From contig JAQBRV010000001.1 of NCBI GenBank assembly GCA_028286285.1, positions 62,001 to 126,000 on the forward strand: 64,000 nucleotides of DNA. Direction: 5' to 3'. Position 1 is the first letter of the stretch, and each line of letters opens with the position of its first letter. A program made the translations under genes and the position numbers. The DNA comes from Candidatus Saccharimonadota bacterium (GTDB lineage: Bacteria; Patescibacteriota; Saccharimonadia; Saccharimonadales; Saccharimonadaceae). Of the stretch, positions 1 through 7,653 are shown one piece after another. A model generated the notes under the pieces. It worked only from the letters and a program-made list of their open reading frames with translations, was not told the DNA's origin and searched no databases.

Positions 1-578
1 TAGAGCTGCTCTATCACCTTCGGCACACGCAAGAAATCGTCGATCAGCGTTTGACGCATCGAGCCGTTATAGAGCGCGGCAGCCGGGTGGTAGAGCGGCA
101 CAATGACGATTTTATGATCGCCGAATTGGATCCGCTTGGCTTCGCCATGAATCTGACCGATCTTCATATCGGGCAAAAAATATTCCATGCTGTGACGACC
201 AAGCGTAATGACGACTTTTGGCTCAATAATCTGCAGCTGCTTCAAAAGATACGGCCAAAATGCCCTCTTTTCTTCTGGCAGCGGATCACGATTATTGGGT
301 GGGCGGTATTTGACGATATTGGTGATGAAAACGTCGCTGCGATCCATTCCCGCTGCTGCCAACATCTCGTTCAAAAACTTCCCCGCCGCGCCAACAAATG
401 GCAAGCCCTGCTCGTCTTCGTTTTTGCCCGGTGCCTCACCGATAAAGACAATGTCGGCGTCAATATTGCCATCTCCCATCACCAAGTTTGTTGCCGTCTC
501 GGCTAGATCTGGACAGATATTCATTTCCAGAATATCTGCCTTAATCTGATCAAGAAGTTGCTGCTTACTGCTCGACAT
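1..578 (-). CDS. Uracil-DNA glycosylase, family 4-like (3' end at or beyond window edge)
   Basis: Removes uracil from DNA as the first step of base excision repair. About 192 residues are visible from ATG at 578. The family motif GEAPG near residue 48, the RPPNNRDPLPEE segment and the HPAA motif near residue 165 identify a family 4 UDG. Family 4 enzymes normally hold a 4Fe-4S cluster with four cysteines; here the expected C-x2-C is M-N-I-C, the Cys of VVKCRPP is Tyr (IVKYRPP) and the later Cys is Phe (KRAFWPY), so three of four ligands are missing. The start overlaps the 3' end of pnp by 14 bp, so the two genes are probably co-transcribed. The last visible bases are TA, so the stop may lie at the edge. 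Confidence 0.88.
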   Translation of the reverse strand, partial: MSSSKQQLLDQIKADILEMNICPDLAETATNLVMGDGNIDADIVFIGEAPGKNEDEQGLPFVGAAGKFLNEMLAAAGMDRSDVFITNIVKYRPPNNRDPLPEEKRAFWPYLLKQLQIIEPKVVITLGRHSMEYFLPDMKIGQIHGEAKRIQFGDHKIVIVPLYHPAAALYNGSMRQTLIDDFLRVPKVIEQL

Positions 579-2682
579 CTTTCAGACTCAAACTGAGACG
601 ACCGCGCTCGTCGATCCCGGTTAATTTAATCTTCACGATCTCACCTTCGTGCAAGACGTCAGTCACTTGTTCAACTCGTTCGTTCGACAGTTCAGAAACA
701 TGCACCATACCGTCGATGCCAGGCAGAATGTTCACGAAAGCACCGAAGTCTTTAATGCTGACTACTTTACCTTCATAAATGCGACCGACTTCTGGCTCTT
801 CGGTGAGGCTCTTGATCCAGTTGAGGGCTTTTTCAATACTGGCCGCATCATTGCTGGCAACCGTGATCAAGCCGTCTTCCTTGATGTCGATCATGGCACC
901 AGTTTCAGCTGTAATCTTGTTGATCACTTCACCACCCTTACCGATCACCGCACCAATCTTTTCAGGATTAATCTTGATCTTCTCGATGCGTGGTGCGTAG
1001 GGACTGAGCTCTACTTTTGGCGCCGCAATCGTGGTCAACATGTGAGCCAAGATATGGGCACGACCAGGTTTCGAGGTCGTCAGTGCCTGGCGGAGTACCT
1101 CGACGGGGAGACCATGAACTTTCATGTCCATTTGGATTGCCGTAATCCCTTTTTCAGTTCCGGTCACCTTGAAATCCATATCACCAGCAAAATCTTCGGC
1201 ATCAGCAATGTCGCTGAGGATGTACGGCGTGTCGCCTTCCATCATCAGTCCCATAGCAATACCCGAAACTGGTGCCTTCAATGGCACGCCCGCATCCATC
1301 AGCGCGAGGACTGAGCTACAAGTCGCGGCCATCGAGGTTGAACCATTTTGACTCATAATCTCGGTCACACTACGAATGGTGTAGGGAAATTCCTCTTCAG
1401 TCGGCAGTACCGGCAAGACAGCACGTTCGGCCAGGTAGCCATGACCAATCTCACGACGGCCTGGTGAACCAAGTCGACGGACTTCACCAACCGTGTAGCC
1501 GGGTGCGTTGTAGTGGTGCATATAGCGGCGTTCACCGTCGTTTACTTCCATCGTGTCGACCATCTGGGCGTAGCTCAGCGGTGCCAAAGTAACAATATTC
1601 ATTCCTTGGGTAAGACCGCGAGTAAACAGGCTCGAACCGTGGGCTCGTGGCAAGATACCGATTTCTGAACTCAGCTGACGAATCTCATCGAGCTGACGGC
1701 CGTCAGGTCGCGTTTGCGATTCCACAATGCCTCGACGCACGTCTTTATGAAGTGCGGAAGTAAAAGCTTCGTCGTATTCATCACGCAATTTCGGATAATC
1801 TTCGTCGCCAACTTTGGCGCGCATTTCGTCGTGAAATGCCCAGCGTAGTGTTGATACCAGTTCGTTTCGTTCTGGATACGGTTTGTGGAGGGCTTCGCCC
1901 AGCTTACCTTCCACCCATGAGTCAACATCGGCTTGAATTTTATCGTCGGGTAACACAAGCGTGTATTCAAGTGCTTCAACACCAACTTTTTCGATGAGTT
2001 CTTCTTGTAGAGCAATAGCCGGTTGGTACGCCTCGAATGCCCAGGCCAATGCATCAGCGATCATGTCTTCGGATACTTGATTGGCGCCGGCTTCAACCAT
2101 AGTGATACCGCTTTCGATACCAGCCACGACGAGGTCAAGATCGCTCTCTTCGCGCTCTTCTGGTGTTAGGAAGGCTTTAAATTCGCCGTTGACGCGGCCG
2201 ATACGGAGTCCAGCGACTGGGCCGTCAAATGGCGCACCGGTCAGGGATAGCGCGGTACTGGCGGCGATCATAGCAATGGCGTCAGGACGGAAACTCGGAT
2301 CCATTGATAGTACACTCGAAACTACCTGAACCTCTTGGCGGTAGCCTTTTGGAAACAGTGGACGAATCGGACGATCGATCAGGCGACCGATCAGGATTGC
2401 TTCGTCACTTGGGCGACCTTCTCGTTTAATGAAACGACTGCCTGAAATCTTGCCGGCTGCATAAAACTTTTCTTCATAATCGATGCTGAGTGGGAAATAA
2501 TCGAGCACCACTGGTCGTGAGCCAACCATGGTTGTACCAAGGATTACCGTGTCGCCATAGCTGACGAGTACCGATGCGCTAGTACGAAAACCGACGCGGT
2601 TGACTTCCAGAGTTAAGGTTTTGCCAGCAAACTCGGTGCTAACGCTAATAATATCTTTGCCCGTAGGGTTAATTGTAGACAT
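565..2682 (-). CDS. pnp: Polyribonucleotide nucleotidyltransferase (PNPase)
   Basis: Phosphorolytic 3'-5' exoribonuclease of mRNA turnover. The 705 residues follow the full family layout: two RNase PH domains (about 10-145 and 320-540) joined by an alpha-helical linker, then a KH domain with IGAVIGKGGEVINKI near 565-620 and an S1 domain starting GRIYEGKVVSIKDFGAF from about 630. Length is normal for the family. The start ATG at 2682 has a good Shine-Dalgarno site (AGAAGGAGA) 4-5 nt upstream. The gene runs directly into the UDG gene downstream, and is divergent from the PgeF-like gene. Confidence 0.97.
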   Translation of the reverse strand: MSTINPTGKDIISVSTEFAGKTLTLEVNRVGFRTSASVLVSYGDTVILGTTMVGSRPVVLDYFPLSIDYEEKFYAAGKISGSRFIKREGRPSDEAILIGRLIDRPIRPLFPKGYRQEVQVVSSVLSMDPSFRPDAIAMIAASTALSLTGAPFDGPVAGLRIGRVNGEFKAFLTPEEREESDLDLVVAGIESGITMVEAGANQVSEDMIADALAWAFEAYQPAIALQEELIEKVGVEALEYTLVLPDDKIQADVDSWVEGKLGEALHKPYPERNELVSTLRWAFHDEMRAKVGDEDYPKLRDEYDEAFTSALHKDVRRGIVESQTRPDGRQLDEIRQLSSEIGILPRAHGSSLFTRGLTQGMNIVTLAPLSYAQMVDTMEVNDGERRYMHHYNAPGYTVGEVRRLGSPGRREIGHGYLAERAVLPVLPTEEEFPYTIRSVTEIMSQNGSTSMAATCSSVLALMDAGVPLKAPVSGIAMGLMMEGDTPYILSDIADAEDFAGDMDFKVTGTEKGITAIQMDMKVHGLPVEVLRQALTTSKPGRAHILAHMLTTIAAPKVELSPYAPRIEKIKINPEKIGAVIGKGGEVINKITAETGAMIDIKEDGLITVASNDAASIEKALNWIKSLTEEPEVGRIYEGKVVSIKDFGAFVNILPGIDGMVHVSELSNERVEQVTDVLHEGEIVKIKLTGIDERGRLSLSLKDVEQ

Positions 2683-2836
2683 ATGTCTCCTTCTATTTTG
2701 TTCACTCGCCTTCTATCGTGATAGCGAATAAGTAACGGGTGCAGAGTTTCTTATGCAAGAATACCTGTATCCACCACTTACCTCGCCTGGCGTGTGTTAT
2801 CTCTATTATAGCACCTTGCTCAGGACGATAGTTTGA

Positions 2837-2842
2837 TATAGT
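2837..2842 (+). promoter_or_regulatory. -10 element of the PgeF-like gene, leaderless geometry
   Basis: TATAGT ends 7 nt before the ATG at 2850, so transcription would start at or next to the start codon. A weak -35 (TTGCTC) lies about 15 nt upstream. No Shine-Dalgarno site is present. Confidence 0.6.
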
Positions 2843-2849
2843 AAAGAAT

Positions 2850-3524
2850 ATGCAACCACTCACAATTCTTTGTTCAACTCGCGATGACGACTCGATGAAG
2901 GCTCGCGACGAAACACAAGTAGCAGATGTCCAGCAGAATCGCGCTACCTTTCTCGCCCGCCAGGGTATCGAGATGAATGAAACCACATTGGTCAGGATGA
3001 CGTATGATAGCAATAATTATCTACGGTACGAAACGCTGACGAGCGATGATATGGGTGATGGCATGACTCGCCCGCCGACATTTAAAAGTGACGGCTTGGT
3101 CGTGACTGAGCCAGGCCACGCTCTGTTTCTCCCACTGGCTGATTGCATCGGTGCGGTTATTCACGACCCGGTCAAAAATATCATGATGCTCTCCCATCTG
3201 GGTCGCCACAATCTTGAACAATTCGGCGCCACGCAGTCGATCAAATACCTGATAAAAGAACACGGTGTCAATCCAGGTGATCTAACGATCTGGCTAAGCC
3301 CAGCTGCAAGCAAGGAGCACTACCCACTCTACTCATTTGATAACCGCAGCCTCCATGACGTCGCAACCGAGCAGTTCATGGCAGCTGGTGCGATGAAAGA
3401 AAATATTGAGGTCTCGCCGATTGATTCAGCCGCCGACGAAAATTATTATTCACACAGCCAATTCCTAAAAGGCAACCGATCTAACGATGGCCGCTTCGTC
3501 GTCGTCGCCATGATGAATACCTAA
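2850..3524 (+). CDS. PgeF/YfiH family protein (multicopper 'laccase-domain' fold)
   Basis: Members of this family are purine nucleoside phosphorylases/deaminases or peptidoglycan-editing factors with a Zn or Cu site. The match is the central LADCIGAVIHD segment (family motif ADCxPV) followed by a His in SHLGRHN, where the family usually has HAGWRG, and a C-terminal DNRSLHD region. At 224 residues it is slightly short. The first metal His (usually in Q-V-H-G) appears replaced: the equivalent stretch reads VRMTYDSNN. The fold call is fairly secure but activity is doubtful. It stands alone, with a -10 element 7 nt from its ATG, and its last 4 bp overlap the convergent permease gene. Confidence 0.7.
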   Translation: MQPLTILCSTRDDDSMKARDETQVADVQQNRATFLARQGIEMNETTLVRMTYDSNNYLRYETLTSDDMGDGMTRPPTFKSDGLVVTEPGHALFLPLADCIGAVIHDPVKNIMMLSHLGRHNLEQFGATQSIKYLIKEHGVNPGDLTIWLSPAASKEHYPLYSFDNRSLHDVATEQFMAAGAMKENIEVSPIDSAADENYYSHSQFLKGNRSNDGRFVVVAMMNT

Positions 3525-4318
3525 GCGACGTCGCGACGTCTGAACAATATAACGGCAATGATCAACGAAACAGCCGCGACCGTGCCGAGTACCACGACGT
3601 TATTGAAGTCGATCGAGTTTTTGGCTATCTCGACGGCCGGAAAATAATGCAGCAGTGAAAATTTCTCAAAATCACTCAGCCAGTCAACTGATTGGCCGAA
3701 GGTAGACAGAATAAAGCTGCCGATAATCACCAGTACTCCGAGGGTGTTAGCAAACGCCCGACTTCCGGAGGCAAAACCAGCGGCAAATGTCACCGTACCG
3801 AACGTCACCATAATCAGCCAGGTCATCGCAACCAGATGAAGCAGCGTACTGAGTTCGATTGAAGCCCCGTCGACGAGTGGCGCGCTGGCCAGAATACCGA
3901 TAATGATACCGAGCGTACTGATGGCCATGATTGTACCCAGTGCCAACCATTTCTCAATCAGTAATTTGGTTCGGCTGATCGGCAGCGAGAGCAGCGTCCG
4001 CAACTCACCGCGCTCTTCCTCGGCTGTACTCAGTCCCAGTGCCAAGATAATAGCCATCACTCCTGCGATCAGCGGAACACGAATATCAAACAATTGCGAT
4101 GCGATGTAGGTAGGAAAGCTTTTGAGATCACCGAGATTACCAATCAACCCCTGAAGCGCCGGTGGCATATTCGTAACCAAGGCATCAAGTGCACCCGTCT
4201 GGCGCATGGCCGGGAAGAACGAGGTCATTAGCACTGATAAAGCTACGAAGCCGAGTGTCCATCCGAACACAAACCAACGCTTGTCATACAGTGTCTTCAA
4301 ATAGACCGATCGCATCAT
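3521..4318 (-). CDS. ABC-2 type transporter permease
   Basis: Membrane subunit of an ABC exporter. The 265-residue protein has about six hydrophobic segments: one at the N-terminus (FVFGWTLGFVALSVLMTSFF), one near 80-95, then four from about 125 to 255, with a cytoplasmic loop RGELRTLLSLPISRTKLLIEKW typical of ABC-2 permeases. It overlaps the ATPase gene upstream by ATGA, so translation is coupled and the pair forms one transporter. Substrate cannot be told from sequence; similar pairs export drugs, lipids or peptides. Confidence 0.85.
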   Translation of the reverse strand: MMRSVYLKTLYDKRWFVFGWTLGFVALSVLMTSFFPAMRQTGALDALVTNMPPALQGLIGNLGDLKSFPTYIASQLFDIRVPLIAGVMAIILALGLSTAEEERGELRTLLSLPISRTKLLIEKWLALGTIMAISTLGIIIGILASAPLVDGASIELSTLLHLVAMTWLIMVTFGTVTFAAGFASGSRAFANTLGVLVIIGSFILSTFGQSVDWLSDFEKFSLLHYFPAVEIAKNSIDFNNVVVLGTVAAVSLIIAVILFRRRDVA

Positions 4319-5229
4319 ACCGTCTTCTCCTCTGACTCATAGAGTGATTTGAATGCCCCCTCGAGATTATATTCGCTGATTTCTATATCCTGCAGCTGTT
4401 TGACGCTGGCGACCCAACGCTGCAATTCTGCGGCCGAGCCTTTGAAGACGAAAGTGAGCGAAACACCATTTTTGTGAGCGTCGGTCGTCACATCAATCGC
4501 ATCTTTCGGTGGCCGAGTGGCCCTATAGCCAGTGATGATCGTGACCGATTTGCCACTTTTTTCGAGTAGCTGATGAGCTTTAACGTCCTCAATAATGGCA
4601 CCATCTCTCATGAGGATGACACGACTACAGACATCTGCCACCTCAGTTAGGTAGTGTGATGACATAAAAATTGTCTTGCCGCTGGCTTTCGATTCCCGGA
4701 CGAGGTCAAGAAAGGCTTCTTGCATCATCGGGTCGAGCCCACTGGTCGGTTCATCGAGAATGATGATGTCTGGGTCGGTCACAAAGGCCGCAATTAGAGC
4801 AATTTTCTGCTTATTACCCCGTGACAGAGTGCCGATTTTCTTGTCGAGTTGCGGTTTGAAGCGACGACTGAGAGCTTCGTATTGTTTAGTGTGATCGCCT
4901 TGTGATTGGTGAAGGAGGAATGAAAAATACTGGCGAGCCGTCAGCCGAGCAGGTAGTTCCATGTCCCCTGCTGCGTATCCGAGACTTGTGTGAAGCCGAT
5001 GGGCGGTTTGGGGTTCAACTTTTTGACCCTGCAGCTCAACAGTCCCCGCGGTTGTACCGATAAATCCCATGATCGTACTGATAGTGGTTGTCTTGCCCGC
5101 CCCGTTCGCGCCGACAAACCCAACGATTTCGCCTTGCTGGATTTTCAGCGATACATCGTCCAGCGCAGCCAAGCTGCCAAACTTCTTGGTGACATGCTTC
5201 AGTTGAATCACTGTCTGGGGACTTCTCAT
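4315..5229 (-). CDS. ABC transporter ATP-binding protein
   Basis: ATPase subunit that powers the permease encoded next to it. Walker A GANGAGKTT lies near residue 42, the signature LSRGNKQKIAL (a variant of LSGGQ) near 135, Walker B IIILDEPTSGLDP near 155 and the H-loop SSHYLTE near 190. After the nucleotide-binding domain there is a C-terminal extension of about 80 residues as in CcmA/NatA-type exporters. A -10 element (TATACT) ends 6 nt before the ATG, so its mRNA is predicted leaderless. Confidence 0.92.
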   Translation of the reverse strand: MRSPQTVIQLKHVTKKFGSLAALDDVSLKIQQGEIVGFVGANGAGKTTTISTIMGFIGTTAGTVELQGQKVEPQTAHRLHTSLGYAAGDMELPARLTARQYFSFLLHQSQGDHTKQYEALSRRFKPQLDKKIGTLSRGNKQKIALIAAFVTDPDIIILDEPTSGLDPMMQEAFLDLVRESKASGKTIFMSSHYLTEVADVCSRVILMRDGAIIEDVKAHQLLEKSGKSVTIITGYRATRPPKDAIDVTTDAHKNGVSLTFVFKGSAAELQRWVASVKQLQDIEISEYNLEGAFKSLYESEEKTV

Positions 5230-5235
5230 GTCTTT

Positions 5236-5241
5236 AGTATA
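5236..5241 (-). promoter_or_regulatory. -10 element of the ABC ATPase gene, leaderless geometry
   Basis: TATACT on the minus strand with exactly 6 nt to the ATG at 5229. With a standard start-site distance the A of ATG would be +1. No Shine-Dalgarno sequence can fit. Confidence 0.65.
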
Positions 5242-5269
5242 GCGTGTATTTAGAGGATGGGATCAATTC

Positions 5270-5298
5270 AAAAAAAGAACTCCGCTATTTGCGGAGTC
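5270..5298 (-). terminator. Intrinsic terminator of rpsO
   Basis: On the minus strand GACTCCGC-AAATA-GCGGAGTTC is followed by seven T. The 5' arm of the stem overlaps the last codons and stop of rpsO. Confidence 0.9.
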
Positions 5299-5551
5299 CT
5301 AGTTTGGCGACAACGGCTTTATAGCCATCAAAGTCTTTACGCTCGAGATACTTGAGGAGGCGCTTCCGTTTACCAACCATCTGAATCAGACCGCGACGAG
5401 CCATGTTGTCGTGCTTGTTGGTTTGCAGGTGAGCAGTCACCTCTTTGATACGAGCAGTCAAGATAGATGCCTGAGCCTGTGGGCTGCCAACATCTTCCTT
5501 TGAAACCTGAGTCAAAGCAATTGCCTGTGATTTGTTCTCTTTTGTAATCAT
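5285..5551 (-). CDS. rpsO: 30S ribosomal protein S15 (uS15)
   Basis: Small-subunit protein that binds the central domain of 16S rRNA. 88 residues, the usual length, with the conserved QAQASILTARIKEVTAHLQ and RRGLIQMVGKRKRLLKYL segments. The start chosen is ATG at 5551 (MITKENKSQA); a TTG one codon earlier is also open. A -10 like TACAAT lies 9 nt upstream. The gene is monocistronic, ending in a strong terminator that overlaps its stop codon. In many bacteria rpsO sits beside truB or pnp; here both are within 3 kb but separated. Confidence 0.96.
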   Translation of the reverse strand: MITKENKSQAIALTQVSKEDVGSPQAQASILTARIKEVTAHLQTNKHDNMARRGLIQMVGKRKRLLKYLERKDFDGYKAVVAKLGLRK

Positions 5552-5577
5552 CAAGGATGTATTGTAACAGAGAGCGA

Positions 5578-6207
5578 CTAGAGTGTCAACGCGACGTGAG
5601 CATCCGTCACCCCACTCGTGCTGTCCGTTGTCTTGACTAATCGACCCAGTACCCGATAGGCAGTATTCGTCGCCGTCAGTAAATATGTGTTTTCGGGGCG
5701 ACCAAGGAATTCTTGGGCTGCACGTGCACCTTCCGTTCCGAGTGGGAAATTGTTATAAATGACCCTCAACGCGTCGAGCAGGTCAGGTATGAGAACGTTG
5801 GCACGGTTTAATTCAGGGCTCAAACCATAATAGGCTTCCACACCAGCTCCCGCCGGAAGTTCGCCAAGAGTTAGAATTGGTATTGCGCGTAACCGCAAAA
5901 TGAAATTACCAAGCGACCTTTCGTGCGTACTATCATGATCGAAAAGATTATTGAGCAACTGTTCGTCGGTGAAATCTTTGATTGGCGCTATATCTGCATC
6001 ATTCGCAGTCGGCCAGTCTAAGATGTCAGCGATGGTCTGAAAAGCGTCGGATGACCGAACCTCTGATGGAATCTCGAGTGGGGTCAGCTGACCGTGACCA
6101 GTAGCGTAAATGACGTACTCACCAGCAGCAACAATATCAACCGCTTTCTGGCAGCTTAATTCGAAGTCTGACATCGGTGGATAATGATCATCATCATGAC
6201 TTGACAT
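5578..6207 (-). CDS. Hypothetical protein, 209 aa
   Basis: I do not recognise a family. The protein is acidic and appears soluble, with no signal peptide or membrane segment; a short His/Asp-rich N-terminus (SSHDDDHYPPMSD) is followed by a region that looks helical. The start at 6207 is chosen because a complete promoter (TTGACG, 17 nt, TATAGT) sits 7 nt upstream of this ATG; the reading frame stays open further upstream into truB but that part is antisense-like filler. ATG at 6174 is an alternative. Transcribed from its own promoter rather than with truB. Confidence 0.7.
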   Translation of the reverse strand: MSSHDDDHYPPMSDFELSCQKAVDIVAAGEYVIYATGHGQLTPLEIPSEVRSSDAFQTIADILDWPTANDADIAPIKDFTDEQLLNNLFDHDSTHERSLGNFILRLRAIPILTLGELPAGAGVEAYYGLSPELNRANVLIPDLLDALRVIYNNFPLGTEGARAAQEFLGRPENTYLLTATNTAYRVLGRLVKTTDSTSGVTDAHVALTL

Positions 6208-6214
6208 AGTGACT

Positions 6215-6243
6215 ACTATAGCACTTTTACTGGGTCGCGTCAA
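6215..6243 (-). promoter_or_regulatory. Sigma-70 promoter of the 209-aa hypothetical gene
   Basis: TTGACG (6238-6243), 17-nt spacer, TATAGT (6215-6220) on the minus strand. The -10 ends 7 nt before the ATG at 6207. The -35 overlaps the stop region of truB. Confidence 0.75.
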
Positions 6244-6899
6244 TCCGTCACACCGTAGAAGTCGAGTGTTTTCGCGTCTGCCACTACCCAATTTGCGATC
6301 TGAATGCGGCGCAACTGTACGCAATACGCACCTGTTCCGAGACTACGCCCGATATCTTCGGCCAGCGTCCGAACGTAGGTACCGCTACTGACGTGAGCAC
6401 GTATTCTTAGCTCCGGATAGCTATAGTCGACGAGCTCGAGGCTATGGATAGTCACAGTGCGCACCGGCATATCCACTACCTTACCAGCCCGCGCCAGCTT
6501 GTACGCCCGCTGCCCACCGATTTTGATGGCACTAAAGATTGGTGGCTGTTGTTGGATCTCACCCCTAAACTGGGTCAAGGCTGCCTCAATCGTCTCGTTC
6601 GTCGGCTGAAGCTCTGAGACATCAGTTATCTCACCTTCCGGATCACCGGTCGTACTGGTTTGCCCCAAACGGATCGTCGCTTCATAGACTTTATCGAGCT
6701 TAGAATACGTCTCGGCGTTGCGACACTCCGTCCCGGTCACGAGTATCATCAAGCCCGTAGCAAAGGGGTCGAGCGTGCCAGTATGTCCGACTTTCACTTT
6801 CTTACCTGCTTTTTCAGACAACACGCGGCGAATACGCGCCACCACGCCAAAACTGGTCATCCCAGCGGGTTTATCAATCAAAATAATTCCGTTCTCCAT
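6240..6899 (-). CDS. truB: tRNA pseudouridine(55) synthase
   Basis: Makes pseudouridine 55 in the T-loop of tRNAs. Begins MENGIILIDKPAGMTSF; the catalytic Asp is in the family motif GHTGTLDPFATGLM near residue 45, and SAIKIGGQRAYKLARAG follows. 219 residues cover the catalytic domain; the C-terminal PUA-like domain of longer TruBs is absent, ending shortly after RTLAEDIGRSLGTGAYC. Start ATG at 6899 is set by homology and by TATACT ending 7 nt before it. A longer upstream reading frame is not supported. Confidence 0.95.
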   Translation of the reverse strand: MENGIILIDKPAGMTSFGVVARIRRVLSEKAGKKVKVGHTGTLDPFATGLMILVTGTECRNAETYSKLDKVYEATIRLGQTSTTGDPEGEITDVSELQPTNETIEAALTQFRGEIQQQPPIFSAIKIGGQRAYKLARAGKVVDMPVRTVTIHSLELVDYSYPELRIRAHVSSGTYVRTLAEDIGRSLGTGAYCVQLRRIQIANWVVADAKTLDFYGVTD

Positions 6900-6906
6900 T
6901 CCTACT

Positions 6907-6912
6907 AGTATA
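6907..6912 (-). promoter_or_regulatory. -10 element of truB, leaderless geometry
   Basis: TATACT on the minus strand, 7 nt from the truB ATG; no recognisable Shine-Dalgarno site. Confidence 0.55.
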
Positions 6913-6966
6913 CCGGACATCAAACGTACCATGAAAAAGCTGTGTTTTGTGGTATGTTTGGTATAG

Positions 6967-7653
6967 ATGAAAAAGATTATTATTGGCATTTTTGCCCATC
7001 CGGACGACGAGTCGTTTGGCCCAGCCGGTACCCTACTCATGGAAGCAAAATCAGGCACCGACGTGCACCTTGTTACCCTAACGGCGGGTGACGCTGGCAT
7101 GAACCCCGATAACCAGGCCGATTTAGCCGCGGTTCGCCTGGAAGAATGGAAAAAAGCCGGCAGCTTGATTGGGGCAAAAAGTATGCACTTTCTGGGCTAC
7201 AAAGACGGCATGCTGTCGAATATCGATATGGTCAGCATTGGCGAGCAGCTGATTGAATATATCATGTCACTTATTGCGGCGGAGCCGGCCGATACAGCCA
7301 TCGAGTTGATGTCGATGGATCTGGGCGGCGTGACAGGTCATATCGACCACATCGTGGCTGGCCGAAGTGCTTGCTTCGCATTTTACCGCCTGAGGGAGGA
7401 TGACGCACGGTTTAGTCGGATTCGCCTCTGGTGTCTCTCAGAGAAATATGCACCGCATCTGAATACCTCGTGGCTGTTTATGGAAGCCGGTCATCCTGCG
7501 TCTGACATCGGTGAGATTGTTGATGCCACCGCCTACCAAGCCGAGCTACGTGCTATAGTCCAGGCTCACCACACCCAACGCGCAGACGGCGACAGCCATC
7601 TGCGCACCATGGGCGATGCGCTTGGGATGAATTATTTTATCGTCAAATCTTAA
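6967..7653 (+). CDS. PIG-L/LmbE family N-acetylglucosaminyl deacetylase-like protein
   Basis: Zn-dependent de-N-acetylase family acting on GlcNAc-type substrates. The N-terminal metal motif FAHPDDESFG (residues about 9-18) and the distal metal His in TGHIDHIV near residue 118 are both present, so the enzyme looks active. 228 residues is normal. The actual substrate is unknown. It is divergent from truB with only 67 bp between starts and ends in a 4-bp overlap with the convergent DHH-like gene. Confidence 0.9.
   Translation: MKKIIIGIFAHPDDESFGPAGTLLMEAKSGTDVHLVTLTAGDAGMNPDNQADLAAVRLEEWKKAGSLIGAKSMHFLGYKDGMLSNIDMVSIGEQLIEYIMSLIAAEPADTAIELMSMDLGGVTGHIDHIVAGRSACFAFYRLREDDARFSRIRLWCLSEKYAPHLNTSWLFMEAGHPASDIGEIVDATAYQAELRAIVQAHHTQRADGDSHLRTMGDALGMNYFIVKS

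Noticed and set aside
6240-7100. Longer truB start at 7100
   Set aside because: The upstream extension lies antisense to the deacetylase gene; homology and the TATACT element place the start at 6899.
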